NCBI GenBank assembly: GCA_903881065.1
Contig: CAIRRW010000267.1
Location: forward strand, 1-7,601
From: an uncultured Bacteroidota bacterium
GTDB lineage: Bacteria > Bacteroidota > Bacteroidia > 2-12-FULL-35-15
Length of the DNA stretch: 7,601 nucleotides
Direction: 5' to 3'
Below the pieces are notes generated by a model. It worked only from the letters and a program-made list of their open reading frames with translations. It ran no database searches and was not told where the DNA came from. Every line of letters starts with the position of its first letter. Position 1 is the stretch's first letter. The translations under genes and the position numbers were made by a program. Shown here piece by piece: positions 1 to 6,417 of this stretch.

Positions 1-456
1 CTCCAACTTTTTTATTAATGATAACCAATTACAGCAGATATTAATTGGTTTTTCATTGCCAGTAGGATTTGAATTTAAGTTAAGTAGATAATTTCTGAAA
101 CCATTAAAATCCAGAAAATATTCATCTGAATCTATCTGAATATGCCACCCACCTTTTCCCATGTATGCCGCCATAAGTTTACGCTGGCGGTTGTCATTCT
201 CAATGGGACTTAAATCTAACAGAGAAAAATTATCTTCATATATTTTAATCTTATTCTCTTTATCTATTTTACTTACCCATTCTTGAAATTCCTTCTCATC
301 AAAATTATACTTCTTCCCTGACCAGCTTCTTCTGTTTTTATCAATTGACAAACATATAGAATCGGCATAATCATAAACTCTCGGCAATGATTTCTTCAAT
401 AAATCCCAATCATACGCTACGCAAAACCCAACTTTAATAATATTAATATTACTCAT
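1..456 (-). CDS. Glycosyltransferase-like protein, N-terminal part (gene runs off the left edge)
   Basis: The frame starts at the ATG at 456 and stays open for 152 codons to the window edge, so the C-terminus is missing. It begins MSNINIIKVGFCVAYDW and carries a D-S-D-E cluster at residues 109-112 (context HIQIDSDEYF). This resembles the DxD metal/nucleotide-sugar site that ends the nucleotide-binding half of GT-A glycosyltransferases. The preceding RQRKLMAAYMGKGGW segment would sit just before that site. There is no signal peptide, so it is probably cytoplasmic or peripheral at the inner membrane. Its ATG overlaps the stop of the upstream GT2 gene as ATGA, which indicates translational coupling and fixes the start. 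It is the last visible gene of the polysaccharide operon, so its substrate is probably a sugar of the exported glycan; that part is inference. The exact GT family is not assigned. Confidence 0.7.
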   Translation of the reverse strand, partial: MSNINIIKVGFCVAYDWDLLKKSLPRVYDYADSICLSIDKNRRSWSGKKYNFDEKEFQEWVSKIDKENKIKIYEDNFSLLDLSPIENDNRQRKLMAAYMGKGGWHIQIDSDEYFLDFNGFRNYLLNLNSNPTGNEKPINICCNWLSLIKKLE

Positions 457-1394
457 ATCTTTCCGATATAGAATTTGAAAGTTTTTAAAGGTGCAAGATA
501 GAAATTTCTGAACGTCCACATTAATGATGTGATATATTTATGCTCTGCTCTGTATTTATATGAACGAAAAAAGTTATACAAATATTCTGCTCCTTTTATT
601 TGTTGATTGAAAAATGATTCCCCTATTTCCCCCTGCTTATAATAGTATTGGAGAATACAATATTTAATCTCATAAAGCTTTTGTGCCGACAGATTATCCT
701 TTGCATTTGTGTAACTGATAGAATTTTGATGAATACGATAATAATAAAGCGTCTTATCGATACAATAAATCTTGTAATGACATCCAACACGAAAGTAAAA
801 CTCAGTATCGGTGGATGCCTGTGTTTCCTTTGTAAGCAGGTATCGGTAAACTCCTATTTCCTTAAATACTTTTGTTCGGATTAACGATAAACCTTGTCGA
901 AGTATTGGATAAGAAAGCATCTTATCCTGCCCTTGGTTAACAAGATCAATGGTATTAAACGACTTCTCCTTTGCAAATTCAGGAAGTGACAATTCAGAAT
1001 CTGGTATCGTTTCTCCGGCATCATTTATATTAATATATTTTGTGAATACCAATGCCACTTCTGGAAATGATGACATTATATTAAACGACTCCTTTAAGAA
1101 ATCCGGATGCCAGCTATCATCTGCATCCAGCTTTACGAAGTATTCGGAATGACACATCTCTATGCCTTTATTCCAATTGCCCATCATTCCTAAATTCGTA
1201 TCGTTTTTTAAAACCTTTATTCTTTTATCTTTCAACTCAAAAGCTTTGGCTACTGCATAACTATTGTCTTTCGAGTTGTCGTCAATAATAAATAATTCCC
1301 AATCCTGATAGGTTTGAGATAATACAGATTCAATAGTCTCCTGAATAAATAATTCGGTATTATAAAGAGGAATAAATATTGATACTTGGGGCAT
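453..1394 (-). CDS. Family 2 glycosyltransferase (GT-A fold)
   Basis: A 313-residue inverting-type GT2 enzyme that would transfer a sugar from a nucleotide-sugar donor to the growing surface glycan on the cytoplasmic side. The N-terminus VSIFIPLYNTELFIQETIES and the following SVLSQTYQDWELFIIDD are the classic GT2 Rossmann-like start, with an Asp pair at 38-39. The metal-binding DxD is at 90-92 (KLDADDSW). TDTEF at 195-199 fits the acceptor-side acidic motif, and YYRIHQNSIS at 218-227 fits the usual R-x-H motif. The C-terminal roughly 80 residues are aromatic and basic (YNFFRSYKYRAEHKY), which suggests membrane association, but no clear transmembrane helix is seen. The ATG shares one base with the stop of the methyltransferase gene (TAATG), and the stop overlaps the next ATG by 4 nt. 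The sugar and linkage cannot be told from sequence. Confidence 0.92.
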   Translation of the reverse strand: MPQVSIFIPLYNTELFIQETIESVLSQTYQDWELFIIDDNSKDNSYAVAKAFELKDKRIKVLKNDTNLGMMGNWNKGIEMCHSEYFVKLDADDSWHPDFLKESFNIMSSFPEVALVFTKYININDAGETIPDSELSLPEFAKEKSFNTIDLVNQGQDKMLSYPILRQGLSLIRTKVFKEIGVYRYLLTKETQASTDTEFYFRVGCHYKIYCIDKTLYYYRIHQNSISYTNAKDNLSAQKLYEIKYCILQYYYKQGEIGESFFNQQIKGAEYLYNFFRSYKYRAEHKYITSLMWTFRNFYLAPLKTFKFYIGKI

Positions 1395-2140
1395 TAAACA
1401 GGTTTAGTTGCTTCTATTACTATACTTTCAAGCACATTAAATTCATCGGTAATTTCCAAGCCGTGCTTTTCCAAATCACAAAAGTTCTTATCTTCACTCT
1501 TGTTCACCTCACCTTTTCTAAATAAAGCAAAACCGACCTTTTCAACAGAATACTTCAATGTTTTTTCGTCATAGATAAATTGATGTCCCCAATCTCTGAA
1601 GAAATTATTAATTACAACAGCGTCTGAAACAGGAACGTCTGCTGAAAAATATCGTTTACTGAATTCGATATAATTTGTTTGAACACTCGTCTTCTCCTTA
1701 TTATAAAGAGCTATCAGAAACTCAAGGTTAGGTGTAACGATTCTCATCTTCCCTCCTTTTTTTAATACCCTGAAACATTCCTTAAACATAAATAAACCAT
1801 CCTTAAAAGGAATATGTTCAATCATATGTTCAGAGAAAACATAATCAAATGATTCGTCGGGGAAAGGAAACGATTTGGTAGCATCCATTATAACCGTTTC
1901 TGCATTCTTTGGTGCCAAGTCCACATTTAACCAACCAGTAAATGGGTGGCTCTGACAACCAATTTGCAGTTTCCTTACGGAACTATTATTTTGAAAATAG
2001 TTGTTTATTAATGCGTCTCTCCGTTGCGTGTGGAATTTATAATTTAATTCTTCGGGAGTAACGCCAGCCACTTTACGAAAATACCTGACAATGTTTAAGG
2101 CAAACGGTATCTTTTTTATTATCGAATTTGATGCTTCCAA
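1394..2140 (-). CDS. Class I SAM-dependent methyltransferase of the polysaccharide operon
   Basis: A 248-residue protein. Residues 58-74 (KLQIGCQSHPFTGWLNVDL region) form motif I and the following acidic strand end. MDATKSFPFPDESFDYVFSE at 85-104 is the typical motif II to motif IV stretch, EHMIEHI follows at 104-110, and RVLKKGGKMRIVTPN at 124-138 is the post-core region. The layout matches small Methyltransf_11/COG4627-like enzymes that are frequent in glycan clusters. It probably methylates a sugar or a chain end, an inference from its place between the Wzt-type ATPase and the glycosyltransferases. Odd points are that the usual GxG of motif I reads G-C-Q, and that no ATG is available. The frame given begins at TTG (2140), and a longer version could begin at ATT around 2158. 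The gap to the ATPase stop is 28 bp. The stop overlaps the next start by one base. Confidence 0.88.
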   Translation of the reverse strand: MEASNSIIKKIPFALNIVRYFRKVAGVTPEELNYKFHTQRRDALINNYFQNNSSVRKLQIGCQSHPFTGWLNVDLAPKNAETVIMDATKSFPFPDESFDYVFSEHMIEHIPFKDGLFMFKECFRVLKKGGKMRIVTPNLEFLIALYNKEKTSVQTNYIEFSKRYFSADVPVSDAVVINNFFRDWGHQFIYDEKTLKYSVEKVGFALFRKGEVNKSEDKNFCDLEKHGLEITDEFNVLESIVIEATKPV

Positions 2141-2168
2141 CTTTATTGATTGTTTAATGAAAAATAAA

Positions 2169-3338
2169 TTAACTAAACTCCCAATTGCAGATTGGAACTA
2201 CATAACCCTCATTATTCAAATCCTTCTCCATATAGGTACTCATCTGCAGTATTTCTAAATTAAGGCAATGTGGTTTATGAAACAACATATCACCGATACC
2301 GTCGTTCAGCCAAATAGAGACCGAATATATTCCATCAGCAAGAAAAGGAGAGGAAATTCGTATGCTTACTGTTCCTTTTTCATTAGGCGTACCAAATTCG
2401 GAAATGCCCGATTTTAAAGGATTGGTGCCAGTAATAGGATTGCCAGTTAAATTATAAATAACAAAACCAAGATTCGGTTGCTTGATAGGTTTATCGTGTT
2501 CGTATCGTGCAGTTAATACAATGGTATCTCTTTCCTGTTTGATGGAAATTTCTTTTACTATTTCATCCGTATATGTAACTGAATTGCTATGGTGAAGATT
2601 ATTGCTGAGGTAATCATTAATTATATTATTTGTATTGCCAATCTCCTTCACTTTTCCTTTTTCAAGCAATACTGATTTATGGCATAGCGTACTTAATGCG
2701 CCCATATTATGGCTTACAAATAGTATCGTCCGTCCTTGATTTTTACTTACATCTTCCATCTTACCCATACATTTCTTTTGGAACTCGGCATCGCCAACAG
2801 CAAGCACTTCATCTATAATCAATATTTCGTTTTCCAGAAATGCAGCTACAGCAAATGCCAGACGCAATTGCATACCGCTGCTATAATGTTTTAGCGGTGT
2901 GTCGAGAAATTTCTCGACACCGGAAAAGTCAACTATCGAATCAAAGTTTCTCTGAATTTCGGCTCTTCTCATGCCTAATATGGAACCGTTTAAAAATATG
3001 TTTTCTCTTCCGGATAATTCGGCATGAAATCCCGTACCCACTTCCAAAAGGCTCGCAATGCGTCCTCTGGAGATAATTTTGCCGGAAGAAGGTGGAGTAA
3101 TTTTCGATAATATTTTTAACAGCGTTGATTTACCTGCGCCGTTTTTACCTATTATTCCAACGCTATCACCGGGGAACACATCGAAACTCACATCATCCAA
3201 GGCATAAAAGTTTTCGTCGGAAGATGTATGCGGTTTAAACATGGACGAGATGGAATCTCGCATACTAAGATACGTCTGCTTTTCGTGATGAATACGAAAC
3301 TTTTTTGATATGTTTTTTATTTCCAGTATCGGTTTCAT
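2169..3338 (-). CDS. wzt: ABC transporter ATPase for polysaccharide export, Wzt-type with C-terminal extension
   Basis: A 389-residue nucleotide-binding subunit that powers glycan export with the adjacent permease. Visible motifs are Walker A GKNGAGKST at 64-72, ABC signature YSSGMQLRLAFA at 152-163, Walker B ILIIDE at 172-177 and H-loop His210 in FVSHNM. The segment RGRIASLLEVGTGFHAELSG at 91-110 is characteristic of the Wzt/KpsT/TagH subfamily. The core ends near residue 245. The remaining roughly 145 residues (SVTYTDEIVKEISI onward, with GFVIYNLTGNPITGTN at 291-306) look like the beta-rich Wzt C-terminal domain, which in characterised systems binds the O-polysaccharide before export. Its ATG lies 3 nt after the permease stop. 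The symbol is given by family; the actual substrate is unknown. Confidence 0.93.
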   Translation of the reverse strand: MKPILEIKNISKKFRIHHEKQTYLSMRDSISSMFKPHTSSDENFYALDDVSFDVFPGDSVGIIGKNGAGKSTLLKILSKITPPSSGKIISRGRIASLLEVGTGFHAELSGRENIFLNGSILGMRRAEIQRNFDSIVDFSGVEKFLDTPLKHYSSGMQLRLAFAVAAFLENEILIIDEVLAVGDAEFQKKCMGKMEDVSKNQGRTILFVSHNMGALSTLCHKSVLLEKGKVKEIGNTNNIINDYLSNNLHHSNSVTYTDEIVKEISIKQERDTIVLTARYEHDKPIKQPNLGFVIYNLTGNPITGTNPLKSGISEFGTPNEKGTVSIRISSPFLADGIYSVSIWLNDGIGDMLFHKPHCLNLEILQMSTYMEKDLNNEGYVVPICNWEFS

Positions 3339-3341
3339 CTG

Positions 3342-4181
3342 TTATGCTAAATCGGCGAAATAAGATTCTGTTTTACGGAAATAATACAGTCCGGCAAAGA
3401 AGAATGCTATTGCTGAAATCAGACTGATAGCTATCATATTCATCTCAACAGGTGTATTAACAATACTCGACCTGAAAATAATTACTGCTGCATACATCGG
3501 ATTGAGTGACACAATGTACTTTAACCATTGATGTGTAAGTATAGATACCGGATAAATAACAGGTGTGATAAATAATAATGACTGTACCAAAAAAGGAATA
3601 ATATATCGGAAATCGCGGTATTTAATGGTTAGTGCGGCAAGCAAAGTGCCTAATCCGAAGGTGGAAATACAGCAGATAATAACACCTGCGGGAATGAATA
3701 AAAATAGTTTCAAATAATTTATCTGCACCTGATAATATATAAGCATACCTACAAAAATGAGGAATGCCATAAGGAAGTCGAAAAGTGCAACCAGCACTGA
3801 TGATAGCGGGATGATTAATCGTGGAAAATAAATCTTTTTGATGATATTTGCATTGCTCACCATACTATTGCCGGCGGCAGTAATACCTGATGAAAATATA
3901 TTCCATAATAACAATCCTGAGAAAACAAATACGGGATATGGCAGATTATCCGACGGTACTTTTAATGCCTGACCGAAGAAAAGGGAGAATATTACCATCA
4001 TAAAAAATGGCTGTAATACTGCCCAGGCAAAGCCCAAAAAAGTTTGTTTGTATTTTACTTTAATATCCCGCCAGGTAAAAAAATAAAAGAGTTCGCGGTA
4101 ATGCCATAATTCGTCAACACCTAAACTTAATTTCTCCTTCGGTTTTATTTCGTACTCCATTAATCTTTCTGTCCTCAACAT
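3342..4181 (-). CDS. wzm: ABC-2 type permease for polysaccharide export, Wzm-type
   Basis: A 279-residue inner-membrane subunit that forms the glycan channel with the Wzt-type ATPase. The N-terminal ELFYFFTWRDIKVKYKQT at 30-47 and the FLGFAWAVLQPFF segment that follows are the standard amphipathic/coupling start of O-antigen and teichoic-acid permeases. Hydrophobic segments lie at about 50-70, 83-104, 122-150, 158-185, 194-215 and 248-267, giving six predicted spans. The loop LTIKYRDFRYIIPFLVQ before TM5 is also typical. The frame opens at ATG 4181, but a second ATG at 4160 (residue 8, MEYEIKPKE) is preceded by a purine-rich stretch (GAGGACAGAAAGATTA). If the promoter proposed at 4191-4198 is real, only the second ATG leaves a usable leader. 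It is the first gene of the operon. Confidence 0.92.
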   Translation of the reverse strand: MLRTERLMEYEIKPKEKLSLGVDELWHYRELFYFFTWRDIKVKYKQTFLGFAWAVLQPFFMMVIFSLFFGQALKVPSDNLPYPVFVFSGLLLWNIFSSGITAAGNSMVSNANIIKKIYFPRLIIPLSSVLVALFDFLMAFLIFVGMLIYYQVQINYLKLFLFIPAGVIICCISTFGLGTLLAALTIKYRDFRYIIPFLVQSLLFITPVIYPVSILTHQWLKYIVSLNPMYAAVIIFRSSIVNTPVEMNMIAISLISAIAFFFAGLYYFRKTESYFADLA

Positions 4182-4190
4182 ATTAATGCG

Positions 4191-4198
4191 CGAAAGTA
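4191..4198 (-). promoter_or_regulatory. Possible -7 element of the polysaccharide operon
   Basis: On the minus strand this reads TACTTTCG, one mismatch from the Bacteroidota -7 consensus TAnnTTTG. It is the best match in the 102 bp between the FG-GAP gene and wzm. No TTG at the usual -33 distance is seen. A start about 7 nt downstream would lie near 4184, too close to ATG 4181 but about 24 nt before ATG 4160. Confidence 0.3.
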
Positions 4199-4230
4199 GT
4201 AAAATAGTAACATATGGGTAGACATTCTTA

Positions 4231-4244
4231 ACAAGTTACAAGTT
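4231..4244. repeat. Two-copy 7-bp direct repeat upstream of wzm
   Basis: ACAAGTT occurs twice head to tail. The block is bounded by TTA and TAA, so 4228-4246 also has short inverted ends. It sits 30-55 bp upstream of the proposed wzm -7 element, where a change of copy number would move upstream promoter or operator elements. Two copies alone can occur by chance. Confidence 0.6.
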
Positions 4245-4257
4245 AAAATGATTTTTA

Positions 4258-4270
4258 TTGCCGTTGGCAA
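4258..4270 (-). terminator. Weak hairpin downstream of the FG-GAP gene
   Basis: TTGCC and GGCAA form a 5-bp stem around a 3-nt loop, 13 nt after the stop codon on the minus strand. The following minus-strand bases are A/T-rich (TAAAAATCATTTTA) but hold no clean T-run. It may be a weak terminator separating the FG-GAP transcript from the polysaccharide operon. If it is not functional, read-through into wzm is possible. Confidence 0.25.
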
Positions 4271-4283
4271 CTAAGGTTTTATG

Positions 4284-5609
4284 TTACTGAATGATTATTT
4301 TTTTATTGATAACATTTTTCTTTTCATCTGTTACCTCTACAAAATAAATTCCTTTGGCTATACCGCTTACATCAATACTTACGGCATTCGTAATTCCTAA
4401 TTCGTAATTCGTAATTATTTCCTCCACTATTACATTTATTACTTTTATACTTTGTATTTTGTTGGTGCTTTCGATTGTAAAGGAAGTGGTGGCAGGGTTG
4501 GGGTAAAGAGTGATGGATTCGGGGTTGGTTAGTTCATCTATTCCAATTAAAGTACAATTTAATAATACTGATACACTGTCACGGAATGTTAAAGCTATAT
4601 CCGGTTTGTGGTCTTGATTAAAGTCAGAGCTAATTATTGAATAAGGTCCCGTTCCTACATAATAATTATAAGGGTTGCTAAAACTACCTAATCCATTTCC
4701 GAGGAACACTGATATGCTATCAATGCCACCATTAGCAGTTACTAAATCAACTTTCCCATCTCCATTAAAATCTGCGCTGCAGATTGAATAGGGTCTGTAA
4801 CCTGTTGCGAAACGATTGATAGTACCAAAACCTCCAAGACCGTTACCGAGAAAAACATCCATCTCATTCCATCCCTCTGCTGTAACTGCTAAGTCTATTT
4901 TACCATCTCCATTAAAATCAGCAGTGCAAACTGAATATGGTGTACCAATTGAATAAAGAGTAGTATCATTACTAAAACCACCTAAGCCATCACCTATCAA
5001 TACTACAACTCCTACTCCTGCAATCGCCAAGTCGATTTTCCCATCCCCATTAAAATCTGCCGAGCATAAGGAATAATAAGAGTCGCCAGCAGCATAACTG
5101 GTTGGAGGGAAAAAATTTCCTCCCCCATCACCAAGTAAAATAGAAATGTCAGATGCATTCGCAGTTGCCAAATCGGCATTCCCATCTCTATTAAAATCAG
5201 CACTTATAATATACCAAGTACCACCTCCAGCTGTAAAATTTGTTGGCGATCCAAAACCGCCCAACCCATTACCAAGTAATACTGTTATTTGCCCTGCATC
5301 ATCAGCGGTTGCTAAATCAGCTTTGCCATCGTTATTGAAATCAGCAGTACATACTGAATAGGCATTTATACGAATATTAAAATTTGTTGGCGCTCCGAAG
5401 CCTCCAGTTCCATTACCTAGCAATATAGATACATTATCTGAATTTTGATTAGCCACAGCTAAATCAAGAATAGAATCGCCATTAAAGTAGCCACTAACAA
5501 CAGAACGAGGGAAACTACCTGCTTCATATTTTTTTACAGGATTAAAACAAAGTTGTGCATTCATCTGCACCACATTCATCAACAAAAACACCACTACTAT
5601 TTTCTTCAT
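4284..5609 (-). CDS. Secreted FG-GAP/VCBS repeat protein with T9SS type A sorting domain
   Basis: A 441-residue exported protein. Residues 1-18 are a Sec signal peptide (MKKIVVVFLLMNVVQMNA, probable cleavage before Gln19). About seven repeats of roughly 45 residues follow, each with a DFNxDGKxDLA calcium-loop motif and an ILLGNGxGGF strand: starts near 40, 90, 138, 185, 231, 280 and 329. The first (YFNGDS) and last (DFNQDHKPD) are degenerate. Seven such blades are the number expected for an integrin-alpha-like beta-propeller. Residues from about 366 (ITLYPNPATTSF) to the end (GIYFVEVTDEKK, NKKIIIQ) are a type A T9SS C-terminal sorting domain, so the protein should cross the outer membrane and be attached or released. 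Its ligand is unknown. The start is set by the signal peptide and the AAAGGA just upstream. Residues 397-408 are encoded by a 7-bp tandem repeat. Confidence 0.93.
   Translation of the reverse strand: MKKIVVVFLLMNVVQMNAQLCFNPVKKYEAGSFPRSVVSGYFNGDSILDLAVANQNSDNVSILLGNGTGGFGAPTNFNIRINAYSVCTADFNNDGKADLATADDAGQITVLLGNGLGGFGSPTNFTAGGGTWYIISADFNRDGNADLATANASDISILLGDGGGNFFPPTSYAAGDSYYSLCSADFNGDGKIDLAIAGVGVVVLIGDGLGGFSNDTTLYSIGTPYSVCTADFNGDGKIDLAVTAEGWNEMDVFLGNGLGGFGTINRFATGYRPYSICSADFNGDGKVDLVTANGGIDSISVFLGNGLGSFSNPYNYYVGTGPYSIISSDFNQDHKPDIALTFRDSVSVLLNCTLIGIDELTNPESITLYPNPATTSFTIESTNKIQSIKVINVIVEEIITNYELGITNAVSIDVSGIAKGIYFVEVTDEKKNVINKKIIIQ
4386..4420. repeat. Five-copy 7-bp tandem repeat inside the T9SS sorting domain
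   Basis: On the plus strand the units are ATTCGTA, ATTCCTA, ATTCGTA, ATTCGTA and a degenerate ATTATTT. Read on the coding (minus) strand they give residues 397-408, EIITNYELGITN, placed between two strands of the sorting domain where a shorter turn is normally expected. Because 7 is not a multiple of 3, gain or loss of one unit shifts the frame and would remove the C-terminal secretion signal. Three exact copies and one single-base variant are seen directly. A role in switching is inference. Confidence 0.85.
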
Positions 5610-5638
5610 TCCTTTAATATTAAAGATGAAATTACAAA

Positions 5639-5646
5639 CAAATGTA
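5639..5646 (-). promoter_or_regulatory. Promoter -7 element of the FG-GAP gene
   Basis: Minus-strand TACATTTG is a perfect match to TAnnTTTG. A start about 7 nt downstream gives a leader of about 23 nt before ATG 5609. The nearest upstream TTG (5673-5675 complement) is 26 nt away, slightly longer than the usual 17-23 nt, so the -33 box is not convincing. Confidence 0.55.
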
Positions 5647-5687
5647 AAGAATAATAAGGAGCACTAACTTAGCAAATAAAAGATAGT

Positions 5688-5719
5688 TTGGGTTTCGATG
5701 CTTATTAATAGTAATTTCG
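5688..5719 (+). promoter_or_regulatory. Possible promoter of the 163-residue gene
   Basis: TTG at 5688-5690 and TAATTTCG at 5712-5719 are separated by 21 nt, inside the usual Bacteroidota TTG to TAnnTTTG spacing. The -7 box has one mismatch. Transcription would begin near 5726, about 16 nt before ATG 5742. Confidence 0.35.
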
Positions 5720-5741
5720 GTAAATACTAAACTCTATAAAG

Positions 5742-6233
5742 ATGAATGCACAGACTTATCGATTCGAAAGAAATTTCAGGGTTATACATAATATATATGT
5801 AGAGGCGATGCCGGATAAGGAGTCGAAGATTTATTGCATTGAACTTTTTAAGAGCAGGGAGTTTTTGAAATATAAATCAATGGCTGATTTGGTGTATGTG
5901 GTGCAGGAACTGGAAGACAAGGAAATTATCAGCCGTTATATTATATTGATGAGAAAAAGGATTTGTGACAATTGTCGCTATTATAAGATAGGCGAATGTG
6001 GCGAAAGAAATATGCAGCTTATGTTTCAACACATGTCGGTAGATGAAATAGCAAACGAAAGGGAAAGCACTTGTTCTAATATCTCTACACAAAATTGTGC
6101 TTCGCAAACCTTATTGCGGCTCAAAAAGCAGAAAGTAAATTCCAACGAAAAAATGCTGCGTATATTAATGGAAAAGCCGAGTGTCCGGAATATAATACTG
6201 ATGATATTGTTCACAGTACTCTCCAAATTTTAA
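5742..6233 (+). CDS. Uncharacterised protein with Cys cluster and helix-turn-helix-like segment
   Basis: A 163-residue protein that I do not recognise as a whole. Residues 98-115 (MSVDEIANERESTCSNIS) align well with the second and third helices of sigma-70 region 4 or LuxR-type domains: E-I-A, five residues, then a small residue, three residues and a branched residue. LLRLKK at 124-129 sits where such domains usually end. Just before is C75-x2-C78-x7-C86 (CDNCRYYKIGEC), a possible metal or redox site. Two more Cys lie in or after the helix-turn-helix (111, 119). The last residues before the stop (IILMILFTVL, 151-160) are hydrophobic but short for a membrane helix. A DNA-binding regulator is the best guess; the N-terminal 70 residues give no clue. 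It is divergent from the FG-GAP gene across 132 bp. ATG 5742 follows TATAAAG and no better start exists. Confidence 0.65.
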   Translation: MNAQTYRFERNFRVIHNIYVEAMPDKESKIYCIELFKSREFLKYKSMADLVYVVQELEDKEIISRYIILMRKRICDNCRYYKIGECGERNMQLMFQHMSVDEIANERESTCSNISTQNCASQTLLRLKKQKVNSNEKMLRILMEKPSVRNIILMILFTVLSKF

Positions 6234-6258
6234 CATTTAAAACGAGTTGCTTTTTGGG

Positions 6259-6301
6259 TTTCGAGAGGTTGTTTGTTGTATTCAAACGGTTTTCGAGAGG
6301 T
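6259..6301. repeat. Pair of 11-bp direct repeats 32 bp apart
   Basis: TTTCGAGAGGT occurs at 6259-6269 and again at 6291-6301, about three helical turns apart. The first copy is part of TTTGGGTTTCGA (6253-6264), which also occurs at 5687-5698 in the promoter region of the 163-residue gene. GTTTG at 6271-6275 and CAAAC at 6283-6287 form a 5-bp inverted repeat between the two copies. These could be protein-binding sites or a remnant of duplicated sequence. The 138 bp from 6234 to 6371 otherwise hold no gene. Confidence 0.5.
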
Positions 6302-6320
6302 ATTTCCCATTCATTTACAG

Positions 6321-6335
6321 TTGCTTAATAAGCAA
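6321..6335. repeat. 15-bp perfect palindrome, possible operator
   Basis: TTGCTTA and TAAGCAA flank one central A. It lies 25 bp upstream of the TAnnTTTG match at 6360-6367, a position fitting an operator for the transcript that enters the 21-bp repeat array. No T-run follows, so it is a poor terminator for the upstream gene. Confidence 0.5.
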
Positions 6336-6359
6336 TAGGATGTTAATTTTATTGTCCGT

Positions 6360-6367
6360 TATCTTTG
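6360..6367 (+). promoter_or_regulatory. Promoter -7 element before the 21-bp repeat array
   Basis: TATCTTTG is a perfect match to TAnnTTTG. Transcription would start near 6374, about 44 nt before GTG 6418 and about 410 nt before the 208-residue gene. No comparable -7 match is seen in 6739-6783, so this promoter may serve both. A TTG at the right -33 distance is not obvious. Confidence 0.45.
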
Positions 6368-6394
6368 TATGCGTTCTTTAGATAGATTATTGAA

Positions 6395-6402
6395 AAGGGA
6401 GG
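6395..6402 (+). promoter_or_regulatory. Shine-Dalgarno-like purine tract before GTG 6418
   Basis: AAGGGAGG lies 15 nt upstream of the GTG, inside a longer purine run up to 6412. Strong Shine-Dalgarno sequences are unusual in this phylum. The spacing is longer than ideal, so this is modest support for translation of the repeat frame. Confidence 0.35.
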
Positions 6403-6417
6403 AAGAGAAAAGCTTGG

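Noticed and set aside
648..1152. Plus-strand frames opposite the GT2 glycosyltransferase
   Set aside because: Short, featureless and antisense to a clearly recognisable enzyme.
5146..5361. Plus-strand frame across the FG-GAP repeats
   Set aside because: Shadow of the repetitive coding sequence on the other strand, which has a signal peptide, repeats and a sorting domain.
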